Shown one piece after another: positions 1 through 6,749 of a stretch of 64,000 nucleotides of DNA; the stretch's first letter is position 1, and the number at the start of each line of letters is the position of its first letter. The DNA comes from Solirubrobacteraceae bacterium. GTDB taxonomy: Bacteria > Actinomycetota > Thermoleophilia > Solirubrobacterales > Solirubrobacteraceae. The stretch covers positions 1 to 64,000 of the forward strand of contig JAPSGI010000010.1 of assembly GCA_031177685.1 (NCBI GenBank), in the 5' to 3' direction. A program made the translations under genes and the position numbers. The notes beneath the pieces were generated by a model. It made no database searches. It saw only the letters and a list, made by a program, of their open reading frames with translations, and had not been told where the DNA came from.

Positions 1-286
1 GTCCGCGGCGTAAGCAGCGGACCCCCTTCCTCGAAAGCCCAGGCGCACAGCGGGACTGGGGTCGGAGCCGGGGCGGCGGAGTGACGGTCTCCTAAGACCA
101 CCAGTAGAGACCACCAACTAGGAACCACCACCCTGACCACCAGGTGACCGTAGACCCCTGCCGTCGGAAACCTGTTCGCGGGGGGGGCGAATACCCGATC
201 GGTACGCCCTTATCCAAGGTCAAACGCAAAGCGGCCCCGGCGCGGCTGCAACCGCCCGGGGCCCGGCACAGGAGGGGATTCCTCCC
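1..286. other. Gene-free left edge
   Basis: I see no convincing gene in these 286 bases. There is a hairpin at 1-22 with 6-bp arms (GTCCGC and GCGGAC). A second small hairpin lies at 86-99 (GGTCT/AGACC). At 96-148 a loose, imperfect 13-bp-like run of GACCACCA-type units appears. Open frames crossing the stretch have no start signal and no recognisable protein. It lies within the accessory block that ends at the tRNA-Gly gene, so it may be degraded mobile-element sequence; that is inference. Confidence 0.5.
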
Positions 287-535
287 ATGCATGATCAGCC
301 TAGTGACCTCACCCCGGTCGAGGAGATGGACCGCGACGACGCCGCCGTCCTCCAGCTGCTCCTTGACCCGGAGCACAAGACACCCCTCTCAGACGACGAG
401 CTCGTCCTCGAGATCGGCGACCGCATCTCCGTTGCCGACTCGCTGGGTCGGCTCCGCGGAGCGGGCCTCATCCACCGCTGTGGCGAGTTCGTCTTCTCGA
501 GCGCGGCAGCGCGGCGGTTCGCGGCCCTCGCGTAA
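287..535 (+). CDS. Small winged-helix-like hypothetical protein
   Basis: An 82-aa acidic protein. The start is supported by a purine-rich GGAGGGG Shine-Dalgarno about 12 nt upstream. Residues 15-80 have the look of a small winged helix-turn-helix: helical segments around LLLDPEHK and SDDELVLEIG, a 'SVADSLGRLRGAGLIHR' recognition-like helix, then a short hydrophobic wing ending FVFSS. It resembles small actinobacterial proteins predicted to sense whether a target exists in two-state wHTH form, but I cannot name a family. It is followed by a strong 11-bp hairpin at 549-573, so it is probably monocistronic. No catalytic residues are apparent. Confidence 0.6.
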   Translation: MHDQPSDLTPVEEMDRDDAAVLQLLLDPEHKTPLSDDELVLEIGDRISVADSLGRLRGAGLIHRCGEFVFSSAAARRFAALA

Positions 536-548
536 GAACTGCATGGCG

Positions 549-573
549 CCCTCCAGCGCTCCGCGCTGGAGGG
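549..573 (+). terminator. Strong hairpin after the 82-aa gene
   Basis: Perfect 11-bp inverted repeat (CCCTCCAGCGC / GCGCTGGAGGG) with a 3-nt TCC loop, 13 nt after the stop codon at 535. There is no T-run, so it may work as a factor-assisted terminator or an RNA-stabilising 3' end rather than a classical intrinsic terminator. Confidence 0.6.
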
Positions 574-621
574 TACGTGCGCCTTCCGACGTCAACTTTC
601 TGCGCTGTCGGCCGATACCGT

Positions 622-669
622 ATCCGCAGTAAACGCAATGACTTGCGGATATTGCGTTTGTGCTAGGCT
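622..669 (+). promoter_or_regulatory. Promoter and interlocked operators of the antitoxin-toxin pair
   Basis: Two interlocked inverted repeats are visible: ATCCGCA (622-628) with TGCGGAT (644-650), and AAACGCAAT (631-639) with ATTGCGTTT (651-659). They lie just upstream of an extended -10 (TGC then TAGGCT, 664-669), with a possible -35 TTGCGG at 643-648. A CAGGAG Shine-Dalgarno precedes the ATG at 690. Nested operators overlapping the promoter fit autoregulation by the HTH antitoxin encoded immediately downstream (inference). Confidence 0.55.
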
Positions 670-689
670 GAGGCAGAACAGGAGTCCCC

Positions 690-1142
690 ATGGCGACCGC
701 TACATCTCCCGAACGCGTCCTCCACGCCGAACCCGAAGAGCAGACTCAGTTGGCCGATCTCATCGGTCTGATCGAGCACCTCGAAACGCAAGGCACGCCG
801 AAGGCCCGCCTGCTCGGTCCCGACGGCGAGACCATCGATCTGCCGGCATCCGCGTACGAGGCACTGAAGGCTGTCGCCGGAGCGATGGCGCAGGGACTCA
901 CGATCACGCTCGTCCCTCACGGCCAAGAACTGACCACCCAGCAGGCCGCGGACCTGCTGCACATCTCCCGCCCCTCGCTGGTCAAGCTGCTCGAAGACGG
1001 CAGGATCGACTTCCACAAGGTCGGAACGCACCGACGGCTGAAGATCGAGGACGTTCTGCGCTACCGCGCTGAACGCGCCGAGGAGCGTCGCAAGGCGCTG
1101 CAGGAGCTCACGGAGCTCTCCGAGGACATCGGCTACCGCTAG
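690..1142 (+). CDS. Excisionase/MerR-type DNA-binding antitoxin
   Basis: A 150-aa protein. Residues 78-130 form an excisionase-family (MerR-like) helix-turn-helix: 'TTQQAADLLHISRPSLVKLL' followed by an 'IDFHKVGTHRRLKIEDVLRY' wing typical of these domains. The N-terminal part is acidic and helical and may be the toxin-neutralising or dimerisation segment. The gene is 38 nt upstream of a PIN-domain protein, the usual order for this antitoxin-PIN toxin family in actinobacteria. Interlocked inverted repeats in its promoter fit autorepression. An alternative reading is a plain excisionase of a mobile element; the adjacent PIN gene makes antitoxin more likely. Confidence 0.8.
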   Translation: MATATSPERVLHAEPEEQTQLADLIGLIEHLETQGTPKARLLGPDGETIDLPASAYEALKAVAGAMAQGLTITLVPHGQELTTQQAADLLHISRPSLVKLLEDGRIDFHKVGTHRRLKIEDVLRYRAERAEERRKALQELTELSEDIGYR

Positions 1143-1152
1143 GTCCATATAC

Positions 1153-1180
1153 GCCGGGCCTTGCGCGATAGTCGCCCGGC
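1153..1180 (+). promoter_or_regulatory. Leaderless toxin promoter framed by an inverted repeat
   Basis: A 7-bp inverted repeat, GCCGGGC (1153-1159) and GCCCGGC (1174-1180), brackets a -10-like TAGTCG (1169-1174) ending 6 nt before the ATG at 1181. This would give the toxin its own leaderless transcript and could be an operator or an occluding hairpin. It is based on pattern only. Confidence 0.4.
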
Positions 1181-1780
1181 ATGGCCTACGCAGTCGTCCT
1201 AGACGCCAACGTCCTCTATCCGCTCTCGCTGCGCGACCTGCTGCTGCGACTGGCCGAGCGGGAGCTCTTCGACGTCGTCTGGAGCGAGCGGATCCTCGAC
1301 GAGATGGCTCGCAACCTGATCGAGGACCATCACGTCACCGAGGAGCAAGCCTCACGACTCGCCGAAGCCATGCGCCGAGCCTTCCCGGACGCCGCCCAGG
1401 ACCTCGACGCGATCGCCGTCATCGAGCCCACGATGCCCAACCACGAGGACGACCGCCACGTCCTCGCGGCTGCCGTGGTGGCGGGCGCCGAGGGAATCGT
1501 CACCTTCGACCGCAAGCACTTTCCCGACGCCGTCGTCGAGCCGCTCGGAAAGCAGGCTCTCGATCCCGACGACTTCCTCTGCACGCTTCACGACATGTTC
1601 GGCGAGGCCGTCGAGCGGACGCTCCAAGAGCTTTCCGATGCGCTGCGCAAGCCGCCCCGATCGGTGGCTGGCGTCCTAGACCTACTGCAGCTGGGAGGCG
1701 CCACCACGTTCGTAGCTCGGATGCGCGAGCGCTTTGCCCTCGGCCCGCGCACCGATGAGGAAATCCTCGGCCAGCGGTAG
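1181..1780 (+). CDS. PIN-domain toxin (VapC-like ribonuclease)
   Basis: A 199-aa protein starting MAYAVVLDANVLYP. The first acidic residue of the PIN active site is D8 in 'LDANVLY'. Further acids are E39 region ('SERILDEMARN'), the 'NHEDDRHVLAAAV' segment around residues 87-100, and 'IVTFDRKHF' around 107-115, the classic order of PIN catalytic carboxylates that bind Mg2+ for RNA cleavage. It is longer than VapC (about 130 aa), with a C-terminal helical extension, as in the PIN family paired with excisionase-type antitoxins. It is 38 nt downstream of that antitoxin. It probably cleaves RNA when the antitoxin is lost; the target is unknown. Confidence 0.8.
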   Translation: MAYAVVLDANVLYPLSLRDLLLRLAERELFDVVWSERILDEMARNLIEDHHVTEEQASRLAEAMRRAFPDAAQDLDAIAVIEPTMPNHEDDRHVLAAAVVAGAEGIVTFDRKHFPDAVVEPLGKQALDPDDFLCTLHDMFGEAVERTLQELSDALRKPPRSVAGVLDLLQLGGATTFVARMRERFALGPRTDEEILGQR

Positions 1781-1820
1781 CGATAAAGCAGATCAGACCG
1801 GGGGGTGAGACGATCGAGTC

Positions 1821-2135
1821 ATGGCAACAGCGGAGAACCCTTACCCAGCTACCGCAGACGACCGCGCGTGGGAGCTTTTCTTCGACGGGCTCGATGCAGA
1901 CAGCGATGCGGCGCGAGAGATCCCTCCTGGGGCGGCGATCGTCGCCGCCGATGCACCCGACCGCGAGGAGCTCGTGCGCCGATATCACGCGGAGCGCCGA
2001 GCGGTGGTCGTGGTCGGTGAGGGCGGTCGCGAGGTTCTTAGGCCGCCGCTGCTCCACCGCAACCTGGTGATGGCCGGCGCATTGGCGTTGCTCGCCTGGG
2101 CTATCTGGCGCGCGGGCGATCGATCGCTGGCGTAG
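1821..2135 (+). CDS. Small hypothetical membrane protein
   Basis: A 104-aa protein with an acidic N-terminal half (several D/E and an 'IPPGAAIVAAD' segment). A single hydrophobic stretch at about residues 79-95 ('LVMAGALALLAWAIW') is likely a C-terminal transmembrane helix. A G-rich stretch (GGGGGGTGAG) lies some way upstream of the ATG but is poorly spaced. I do not recognise a family. It follows the PIN toxin by 40 nt and may belong to the same accessory block. Confidence 0.5.
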   Translation: MATAENPYPATADDRAWELFFDGLDADSDAAREIPPGAAIVAADAPDREELVRRYHAERRAVVVVGEGGREVLRPPLLHRNLVMAGALALLAWAIWRAGDRSLA

Positions 2136-2173
2136 CCGTCTTGTCCTGCTCGCCGTCGCGGCGGCAGAGCGGC

Positions 2174-3007
2174 TTACCGCCGCTCAACCGGCGTCGCCGC
2201 TGACCTCTGGGCGGGCCCAACCGCCTCCAGCACCTCGGCGATCTGCGGGTACTTCGGATCCTCGTTGAGCCGCACGCGGTACACGTAGCTGTTGCGGAGG
2301 ATCTGGTCGCTGAAGACGAAGTCAACGTTGCCGACGTACGGACTGTCCTCCGACATCACCTCGTACTTGTAACGCCAGGAGCGCTGGACCCGCTGGAGCT
2401 CGGCCGTGATGATCTGGATCTCGATCTCCTGGCCTTCGACCCCGACGCTCCCAGGCTCCACCGACTTCGGGCTGTGCTTCCGTCGGACGGTGCGGCCGCC
2501 CGGCGCGCGGCCGTACGCTCCCCGCGCGGAGTCCTTGGCCAGCTTGTCGACGCGCTTGGTATGCGGGCTGGACTTGCCGGGGACCCACTCCACGAAGACC
2601 GGCATTCCGATCCGCTTGGTCTCCGCGACAAACGCCTTCCACAAGTGTGCGTGTAGGACGGGCGGCCCGTCCTTTCGCATCCAGCGATTCGCCGACCACT
2701 GGAACTTCGCGGTGTCGAAGTTCTCGGAAACGAACGTCGAGTCGGTGTGGATGACGACCTTGCTGAACCGCGCCAAGTCCACCGCCGACCGGCCGCTGTT
2801 CAGACGCTTTATGGCCTCGACGCACGCCGTCAGCTCCATCTCCTGGTTGTTGGCTCCGGGGACGCCCGGACCGCTGAACTCCTCGACCACCTCGCGGCCG
2901 TCCTCGTCGACCGTCACGAACAGGAGGGCGTAGCCCCCACGGCGCGGCCGCGGCAGGGACGAGCCGTCGGTGAAGACGTTGACCGCGTGATCGTCGAGGC
3001 GCAGCAC
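2174..3007 (-). CDS. RNase HI-like protein with C-terminal extension
   Basis: A 277-aa protein from a GTG start. Residues 8-150 match the RNase H fold: 'VFTDGSS' (first catalytic Asp), 'NNQEMELTACVEAI' (Glu after the NN pair), 'VVIHTDSTFV' (second Asp) and 'KRVDKLAKDSA' (last Asp). All four catalytic carboxylates are present, so it should cleave RNA in RNA:DNA hybrids. Residues about 165-277 are an extension I cannot place ('GQEIEIQIITAEL', 'NSYVYRVRLNEDPKYPQIAEVL'). It is convergent with the 1821 gene, in an accessory block, and so probably not the housekeeping rnhA. A similar layout is known for reverse-transcriptase or phage-associated RNases H, but no such partner is visible here. Confidence 0.75.
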   Translation of the reverse strand: MLRLDDHAVNVFTDGSSLPRPRRGGYALLFVTVDEDGREVVEEFSGPGVPGANNQEMELTACVEAIKRLNSGRSAVDLARFSKVVIHTDSTFVSENFDTAKFQWSANRWMRKDGPPVLHAHLWKAFVAETKRIGMPVFVEWVPGKSSPHTKRVDKLAKDSARGAYGRAPGGRTVRRKHSPKSVEPGSVGVEGQEIEIQIITAELQRVQRSWRYKYEVMSEDSPYVGNVDFVFSDQILRNSYVYRVRLNEDPKYPQIAEVLEAVGPAQRSAATPVERR

Positions 3008-3072
3008 AGCACCACTGTGTAGCGCGTCGGGCGGTCCTCAACGGGGTCGAAATGAGACCAGGATGGTCGAGC

Positions 3073-3094
3073 GAAATGCACGACCGTGCATTTC
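3073..3094. promoter_or_regulatory. 22-bp palindrome between RNase H gene and tRNA
   Basis: Perfect 10-bp arms (GAAATGCACG / CGTGCATTTC) around a 2-bp AC spacer, 66 nt upstream of the RNase HI-like start at 3007. Its size and symmetry look like a dimeric repressor operator. It could alternatively be a recombination site of the accessory block. No protein is assigned. Confidence 0.5.
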
Positions 3095-3150
3095 CTCGCA
3101 TTTCGGCGCCGAGACGCCGAACCCGCCGTCAAGGCCGCAACCGCCGCTTT

Positions 3151-3180
3151 GCAGGGATTTGCCGCGGCTCGCAGGGATTC
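3151..3180. repeat. Direct repeat next to tRNA 3' end
   Basis: Two copies of GCAGGGATTYGCC begin at 3151 and 3171, 20 bp apart, ending 4 nt before the 3' end of tRNA-Gly. Short direct repeats in this position can be recombinase arm sites; with no integrase in view this is only suggestive. Confidence 0.3.
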
Positions 3181-3186
3181 GCCTAA

Positions 3187-3259
3187 AGCGGACGACGGGT
3201 CTCGAACCCGCGACCTTCGGCTTGGGAAGCCGACGCTCTACCAGCTGAGCTACGTCCGC
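3187..3259 (-). tRNA. tRNA-Gly (CCC anticodon)
   Basis: A 73-nt cloverleaf reads on the minus strand. The 7-bp acceptor stem GCGGACG pairs with CGTCCGC. The D arm contains AGCTGGTAGA. The anticodon stem TCGGC/GCCGA carries the loop TTCCCAA, giving anticodon CCC (glycine, GGG codons). The T arm is GCGGG-TTCGAGA-CCCGT. The discriminator is T and CCA is not encoded. A TAGAAT -10 (plus strand 3269-3274) sits just upstream. Its 3' end faces the accessory block to the left, the usual side for elements integrated at tRNA genes. Confidence 0.95.
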
Positions 3260-3268
3260 GCGGGGGCG

Positions 3269-3274
3269 ATTCTA
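3269..3274 (-). promoter_or_regulatory. -10 element of tRNA-Gly
   Basis: TAGAAT on the minus strand, 9 nt upstream of the mature tRNA 5' end. No clear -35 is visible. Confidence 0.5.
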
Positions 3275-3356
3275 GCGCTGGGGTGCTTGGCCGTTCGAGT
3301 GTCCAGGCCGGACCGGCAGCGCTTATGTCGGGCGCTTTGGGGCCGACGAGTGGGGT

Positions 3357-3902
3357 GTGCGACGTGTTTGTGCCTTGGCCCTCTTAACTGCTGTGGCGGC
3401 TTGCCTTCCCGCGGCTTCGCTCGCCGCGGGCGCGCGGACGGCCGGCGGTTGTGCGTATGCCCGACACGTCCCCACGGCCGCGACGGTCGACAAGGCGCGG
3501 CGGGCCACCGTCTGCCTGATCAATGCGCGCCGCGTCGCGCGCGGGCTGCGCCCGCTGCGGGTGGTCCCGGCGCTGCAGCGGGCGGCGCAGCGTCATTCGC
3601 AGGACATGGTGCGCCGCAACTACTTCTCGCACTCCTCGCGCACCGGGGCATCGCCCGGGCAGCGGCTGCGCTCGGCCGGGTGGCGGGCGCGTGGTAGCTC
3701 GCTCTTCGCCGAGAACCTCGCCTGGGGCGCCGGCAGCTTCGGCGACGCGCAGAGCATCGTCGCGGGCTGGATGCGCAGCCGGGGACACCGCGCGAACATC
3801 CTGCATCCGGGCTTCCGCGCGCTGGGCGTGGGTGTCGCCGCGGGCGTGCCGGGCCGCCGGGCGCGTGGCGGGACCTACACCGCCGACTTCGCGACCCCCT
3901 AG
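3357..3902 (+). CDS. Secreted CAP (SCP/PR-1) domain protein
   Basis: A 181-aa protein from a GTG start. Residues 1-23 form a Sec signal peptide. The CAP fold spans about 45-178: 'INARRVARGLRPL' helix, 'AQRHSQDMVRRNYFSH' (H80, H92), 'FAENLAWG' (E119) and 'GWMRSRGHRANIL' (W138, H144). These supply the CAP cavity His-Glu-His residues. Bacterial members are extracellular and mostly of unknown function; some are linked to cell-wall or spore biology. Its last 4 nt overlap the end of the convergent EamA gene. Confidence 0.9.
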   Translation: MRRVCALALLTAVAACLPAASLAAGARTAGGCAYARHVPTAATVDKARRATVCLINARRVARGLRPLRVVPALQRAAQRHSQDMVRRNYFSHSSRTGASPGQRLRSAGWRARGSSLFAENLAWGAGSFGDAQSIVAGWMRSRGHRANILHPGFRALGVGVAAGVPGRRARGGTYTADFATP

Positions 3903-4807
3903 CTCCCCGGCCGCGCTCCGCCGGCGGCGGCGAGGGGCTCCTCGACCGACGTCCCCGGCGTCCGCAGCGCCACCGCGACGCCGGCCGCGACGATCGCCGC
4001 GCCGCCCGCCAGCACGGCCGGGGTGAGCGCCTGGTCGAGGATCACGGCCGCCAGGATCGCCGCCGAGACGGGCTCCATGTACGCCAGGATCCCGGCCGTG
4101 GTGGCCGGGACCCAGCGCAGCGCCGCCACGTAGACGACGCCGCTCAGCCCGGTCAGCGCGACGCCCAGCACGACCAGATACCCGAGCTCGCCGCCGGACA
4201 GCCCCTCGAACGACGTGAACACCAGCGACGGCGCCAGGACGACCGCGCTCGTCGCCTCCTGCCACGTCACCAGCGTCATCGGGTGCACCTCCGACGCCCA
4301 GCGCTTGATCAGCACGATCAGCAGCGCGTAGGTGATCGCCGCGAACACGGCGAGCACCACGCCGAGCAGGCGCACCTCCTCCGCCCCGCTCCCCCCGGAC
4401 AGCGAGATGGCCGCGATGCCAGCCATCGACACGCCGAGCGCGACGACGGACAGCGCCGGCACGTGCTCGCGGATCAGCACCGGCGCGAGCATCGCCATGA
4501 AGATCGGCGCGGCGTACGTGATCAGCACGGCGCTGGCCACGCTGGTCTCCTTGATCGCGCCGAAGTACAGCGCCCAGTGCACCGCCAGCAGCACGCCGAG
4601 CGCGAGCACCGCCGGCGGGGGTCGCCGCAGCAGGTCCCGGCGCCGCGCCACCACGAGCAGCAGCGCGACGAAGGACGCCGAGAACAGGACGCGGAAGAAC
4701 ACGATGACGAGGGCGGGCTGGTCGACCTCGCGCACGAGGATTCCGATGAATCCCCACGTCAGCGCGCACACGGCGATCAGCACCGACCCGGTGCTGTGAC
4801 GCGACAC
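3899..4807 (-). CDS. EamA/DMT-family transporter
   Basis: A 302-aa, ten-helix inner-membrane protein made of two EamA repeats (about residues 8-140 and 155-290), the drug/metabolite transporter layout. The 'ALTWGFIGILVRE' first helix and the 'AYMEPVSAAILAAVILDQALTP' segment near helix 9 are typical. The substrate is unknown (amino acids, nucleosides or metabolites in characterised relatives). The GTG at 4807 is chosen because a TACGGT -10 ends exactly 7 nt upstream, giving a leaderless mRNA, and because longer frames run into ccmH. It is divergent from ccmH with a 19-bp shared promoter. Confidence 0.85.
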   Translation of the reverse strand: MSRHSTGSVLIAVCALTWGFIGILVREVDQPALVIVFFRVLFSASFVALLLVVARRRDLLRRPPPAVLALGVLLAVHWALYFGAIKETSVASAVLITYAAPIFMAMLAPVLIREHVPALSVVALGVSMAGIAAISLSGGSGAEEVRLLGVVLAVFAAITYALLIVLIKRWASEVHPMTLVTWQEATSAVVLAPSLVFTSFEGLSGGELGYLVVLGVALTGLSGVVYVAALRWVPATTAGILAYMEPVSAAILAAVILDQALTPAVLAGGAAIVAAGVAVALRTPGTSVEEPLAAAGGARPGS

Positions 4808-4813
4808 CGGCTG

Positions 4814-4820
4814 TACCGTA
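4814..4820. promoter_or_regulatory. Bidirectional leaderless promoter (EamA / ccmH)
   Basis: The 19-bp gap between the two start codons holds overlapping -10 elements: TACCGT (4814-4819) for the plus strand and TACGGT (4820-4815) for the minus strand. Each ends exactly 7 nt before its GTG. There is no room for a 5' UTR on either side, so both mRNAs should be leaderless. Confidence 0.6.
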
Positions 4821-4826
4821 GGGGAC

Positions 4827-5276
4827 GTGCGGCTCGTGCTGCTCCTCGTCGTCGCCGCTCTGGCGACCGCCGGCCCCGCGCAGGCGGCGGTCTCCTTCAC
4901 CGACGTCGAGGACGAGGTGATGTGCACGGTCTGCGGGACGCCGCTGAACCTGGCACCGCAGGACGCCCCCTTCGCCCAGCGCCAGCGCGAGTTCATCCGG
5001 CGCCTGATCGCGCAGGGCCGCTCCAAGCAGCAGATCAAGGACGCGCTGGTCGCCCAGTACGGGAACGAGGTCCTCGCCGAGCCGCGCGACGAGGGCTTCG
5101 ACGCCGCCGCGTACGGAGTTCCCCTCGCGGTCGGGGGGACCGCGCTGATCCTGCTCCTCATCGCCCTGCTGATGTGGCGGCGCAAGCCGCCCGCCCCGGA
5201 GCCGGTCGCCGCCGCCGGCGGCGTCTCCGCCGCCGACCGCCGCCGCCTCGACGAGGACATCAAGCGCTACGACTGA
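4827..5276 (+). CDS. ccmH: CcmH-type cytochrome c maturation protein
   Basis: A 149-aa membrane-anchored thiol protein. It has a signal peptide (1-20) and then the CcmH domain with the redox motif CTVC (C33, C36) followed by 'GTPLNLAPQDAPFAQRQREFIRRLIAQG'. One transmembrane helix lies at about 97-117 and a basic tail follows. In System I cytochrome c assembly the CxxC reduces apocytochrome cysteines outside the membrane before haem ligation. No other ccm gene is in the window, so partners must lie elsewhere. The GTG start has an N7-spaced -10. Confidence 0.9.
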   Translation: MRLVLLLVVAALATAGPAQAAVSFTDVEDEVMCTVCGTPLNLAPQDAPFAQRQREFIRRLIAQGRSKQQIKDALVAQYGNEVLAEPRDEGFDAAAYGVPLAVGGTALILLLIALLMWRRKPPAPEPVAAAGGVSAADRRRLDEDIKRYD

Positions 5277-5279
5277 CGC

Positions 5280-5336
5280 AACTTGCGTGTCGTTGGGCCG
5301 GCTATACCGGCTTAAAGGCACGCAAGTTCCGAGCGG
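5280..5336. repeat. 57-bp dispersed palindromic repeat, copy A
   Basis: Outer arms AACTTGCGTG (5280-5289) and CACGCAAGTT (5319-5328) are perfect 10-bp inverted repeats; an inner stem GCCGG/CCGGC surrounds CTATA. The element fills the gap between convergent ccmH (stop 5276) and the MFS gene (stop 5337), so it may act as a two-way terminator. About 48 of 57 bases match 58610-58666, where the same sequence is the 5' coding end of an AbiEi/DUF559 gene. In the equivalent frame this copy has a stop (TAA). Confidence 0.7.
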
Positions 5337-6749
5337 CTACCCGTGCGCCCGCGGCAGATGCGGGCGGTGGGCGCGCAGGGCGGCGGCGGACACCCGTCCG
5401 CCGACGAACAGCAGGGCGACGACGAACCCCGCGAGCGCCAGCGCCGCGTCGACGCGGAAGGCGTCGGAGATCCCGTCCGCGAAGCCGGTCAGGTCCGCGC
5501 CGCCCCCCGTGACGATGGCCGTGTTCATGCCCAGGCCCACCGACCCGCCCGCGATCTGGAACATGTAGACGATCCCGCCGGCCAGCGAGGAGCGCGAGGG
5601 ATCCAGGGCCGTCACGCCCGCGGTCGTCACCGACGAGTAGAACAGACCCACGCCGGCGCCCAGGACGAACATCCCGGGCAGCAGCGTCGTGTAGCCGTCT
5701 CCCGCCTCCAGGAACGACAGCAGCAGCATCCCCACGGCGATGCACGCCGCGCCCGACGACACGACGACCTTGGCGCCGACCCGCTCGTACAGCGGACCCG
5801 CGACGAACGACACCACCGCGAACGTCCCCATCATCGGCAGCAGCCCAGCCCCCGCCTTCAGCGGCGCGTAGCCCATCGCCTTGGTCATGAACTGCGGCAG
5901 GTACAGCAGCGCCGCGAAGAAGACCGCGGACATCAGCAGCACGGCCAGGCACGCCGCCGCGAAGTTGCGGTTGGCGATCACGTCGCGCGGCACCAGTGCC
6001 GCCGCGCCCGCGCGCCGCTCGACGACACCGAACAACACGAGCAGCACCGGGCACGCCGCCGCGAACGCGATCACGCGCGCGTCGCCCCACCCCCACTCCG
6101 AGGACTGGTCGAGCGCCAGCAGCAGCGCGACGAGGCCCAGGGACAGGGCCGTCACGCCCGCGTAGTCGATGCGCTCGCGCTCGCCGCCCGGCGGGTCGGG
6201 CGGGATCGCGCGCAGGGTCACGAACACGCCGAACGCCGCCACCGGCACGTTGAGGAAGAAGATCCAGCGCCAGGTCAGCTCGTCCGTGAGCACGCCGCCC
6301 ACCAGCGGCCCGATCGCGTTGCCGAACCCCGCCGCGCCGAGGATCAGCCCGCCCGCCAGGCCGGCGCGCGACTCCGGCAGCGCCGCGAACGTCATCCCCA
6401 GGATCGCCGGCCACATCAGCGCGCCGCCGACGCCCATCAGCGCCCGACAGACGATCAGCCACGTGTCGTCGGTGGCCGCCCCGCCGAGCGCCGAGAAGCC
6501 GGCGAAGATCACGGAGCCGACGACGAACATCCGCCGGCGCCCGAACATGTCGGCCAGCCGCCCGCCCGTGACGATCAGCACGCCGAACACCAGGGCGTAG
6601 GCGTTGATCACCCACTGGACGGTCGACAGGTTGGTGTCGAGGTCCGCCTCGATCGACGGCAGCGCGACACTCAGCGCCGTGAAGTCGTTCGCGATGACGA
6701 TGACCGCGACGGCCATCGCCGACAGCGCGAGGACGGTGGCGCGACTCAC
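5337..6749 (-). CDS. MFS transporter, DHA2 (14-helix) drug exporter type
   Basis: A 470-aa multi-helix membrane protein. It has 'NDFTALSVALPSIEADL' in helix 1 and 'TVQWVINAYAL' in helix 2. 'GGRLADMFGRRR' is MFS motif A in the first loop, and 'GAAGFGNAIGPLVGGVL' is the antiporter motif C. Its length and about 14 predicted helices put it in the EmrB/QacA DHA2 family of proton-coupled efflux pumps; the substrate is unknown. The GTG start at 6749 overlaps the argS stop by 3 bases (ATGTGA), so it is translationally coupled to argS. A longer in-frame reading upstream is just argS sequence and was rejected. Confidence 0.88.
   Translation of the reverse strand: MSRATVLALSAMAVAVIVIANDFTALSVALPSIEADLDTNLSTVQWVINAYALVFGVLIVTGGRLADMFGRRRMFVVGSVIFAGFSALGGAATDDTWLIVCRALMGVGGALMWPAILGMTFAALPESRAGLAGGLILGAAGFGNAIGPLVGGVLTDELTWRWIFFLNVPVAAFGVFVTLRAIPPDPPGGERERIDYAGVTALSLGLVALLLALDQSSEWGWGDARVIAFAAACPVLLVLFGVVERRAGAAALVPRDVIANRNFAAACLAVLLMSAVFFAALLYLPQFMTKAMGYAPLKAGAGLLPMMGTFAVVSFVAGPLYERVGAKVVVSSGAACIAVGMLLLSFLEAGDGYTTLLPGMFVLGAGVGLFYSSVTTAGVTALDPSRSSLAGGIVYMFQIAGGSVGLGMNTAIVTGGGADLTGFADGISDAFRVDAALALAGFVVALLFVGGRVSAAALRAHRPHLPRAHG

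Noticed and set aside
96-148. Short tandem-like GACCACCA run
   Set aside because: Only four loose units with no constant spacer; not a CRISPR array or a convincing iteron set.
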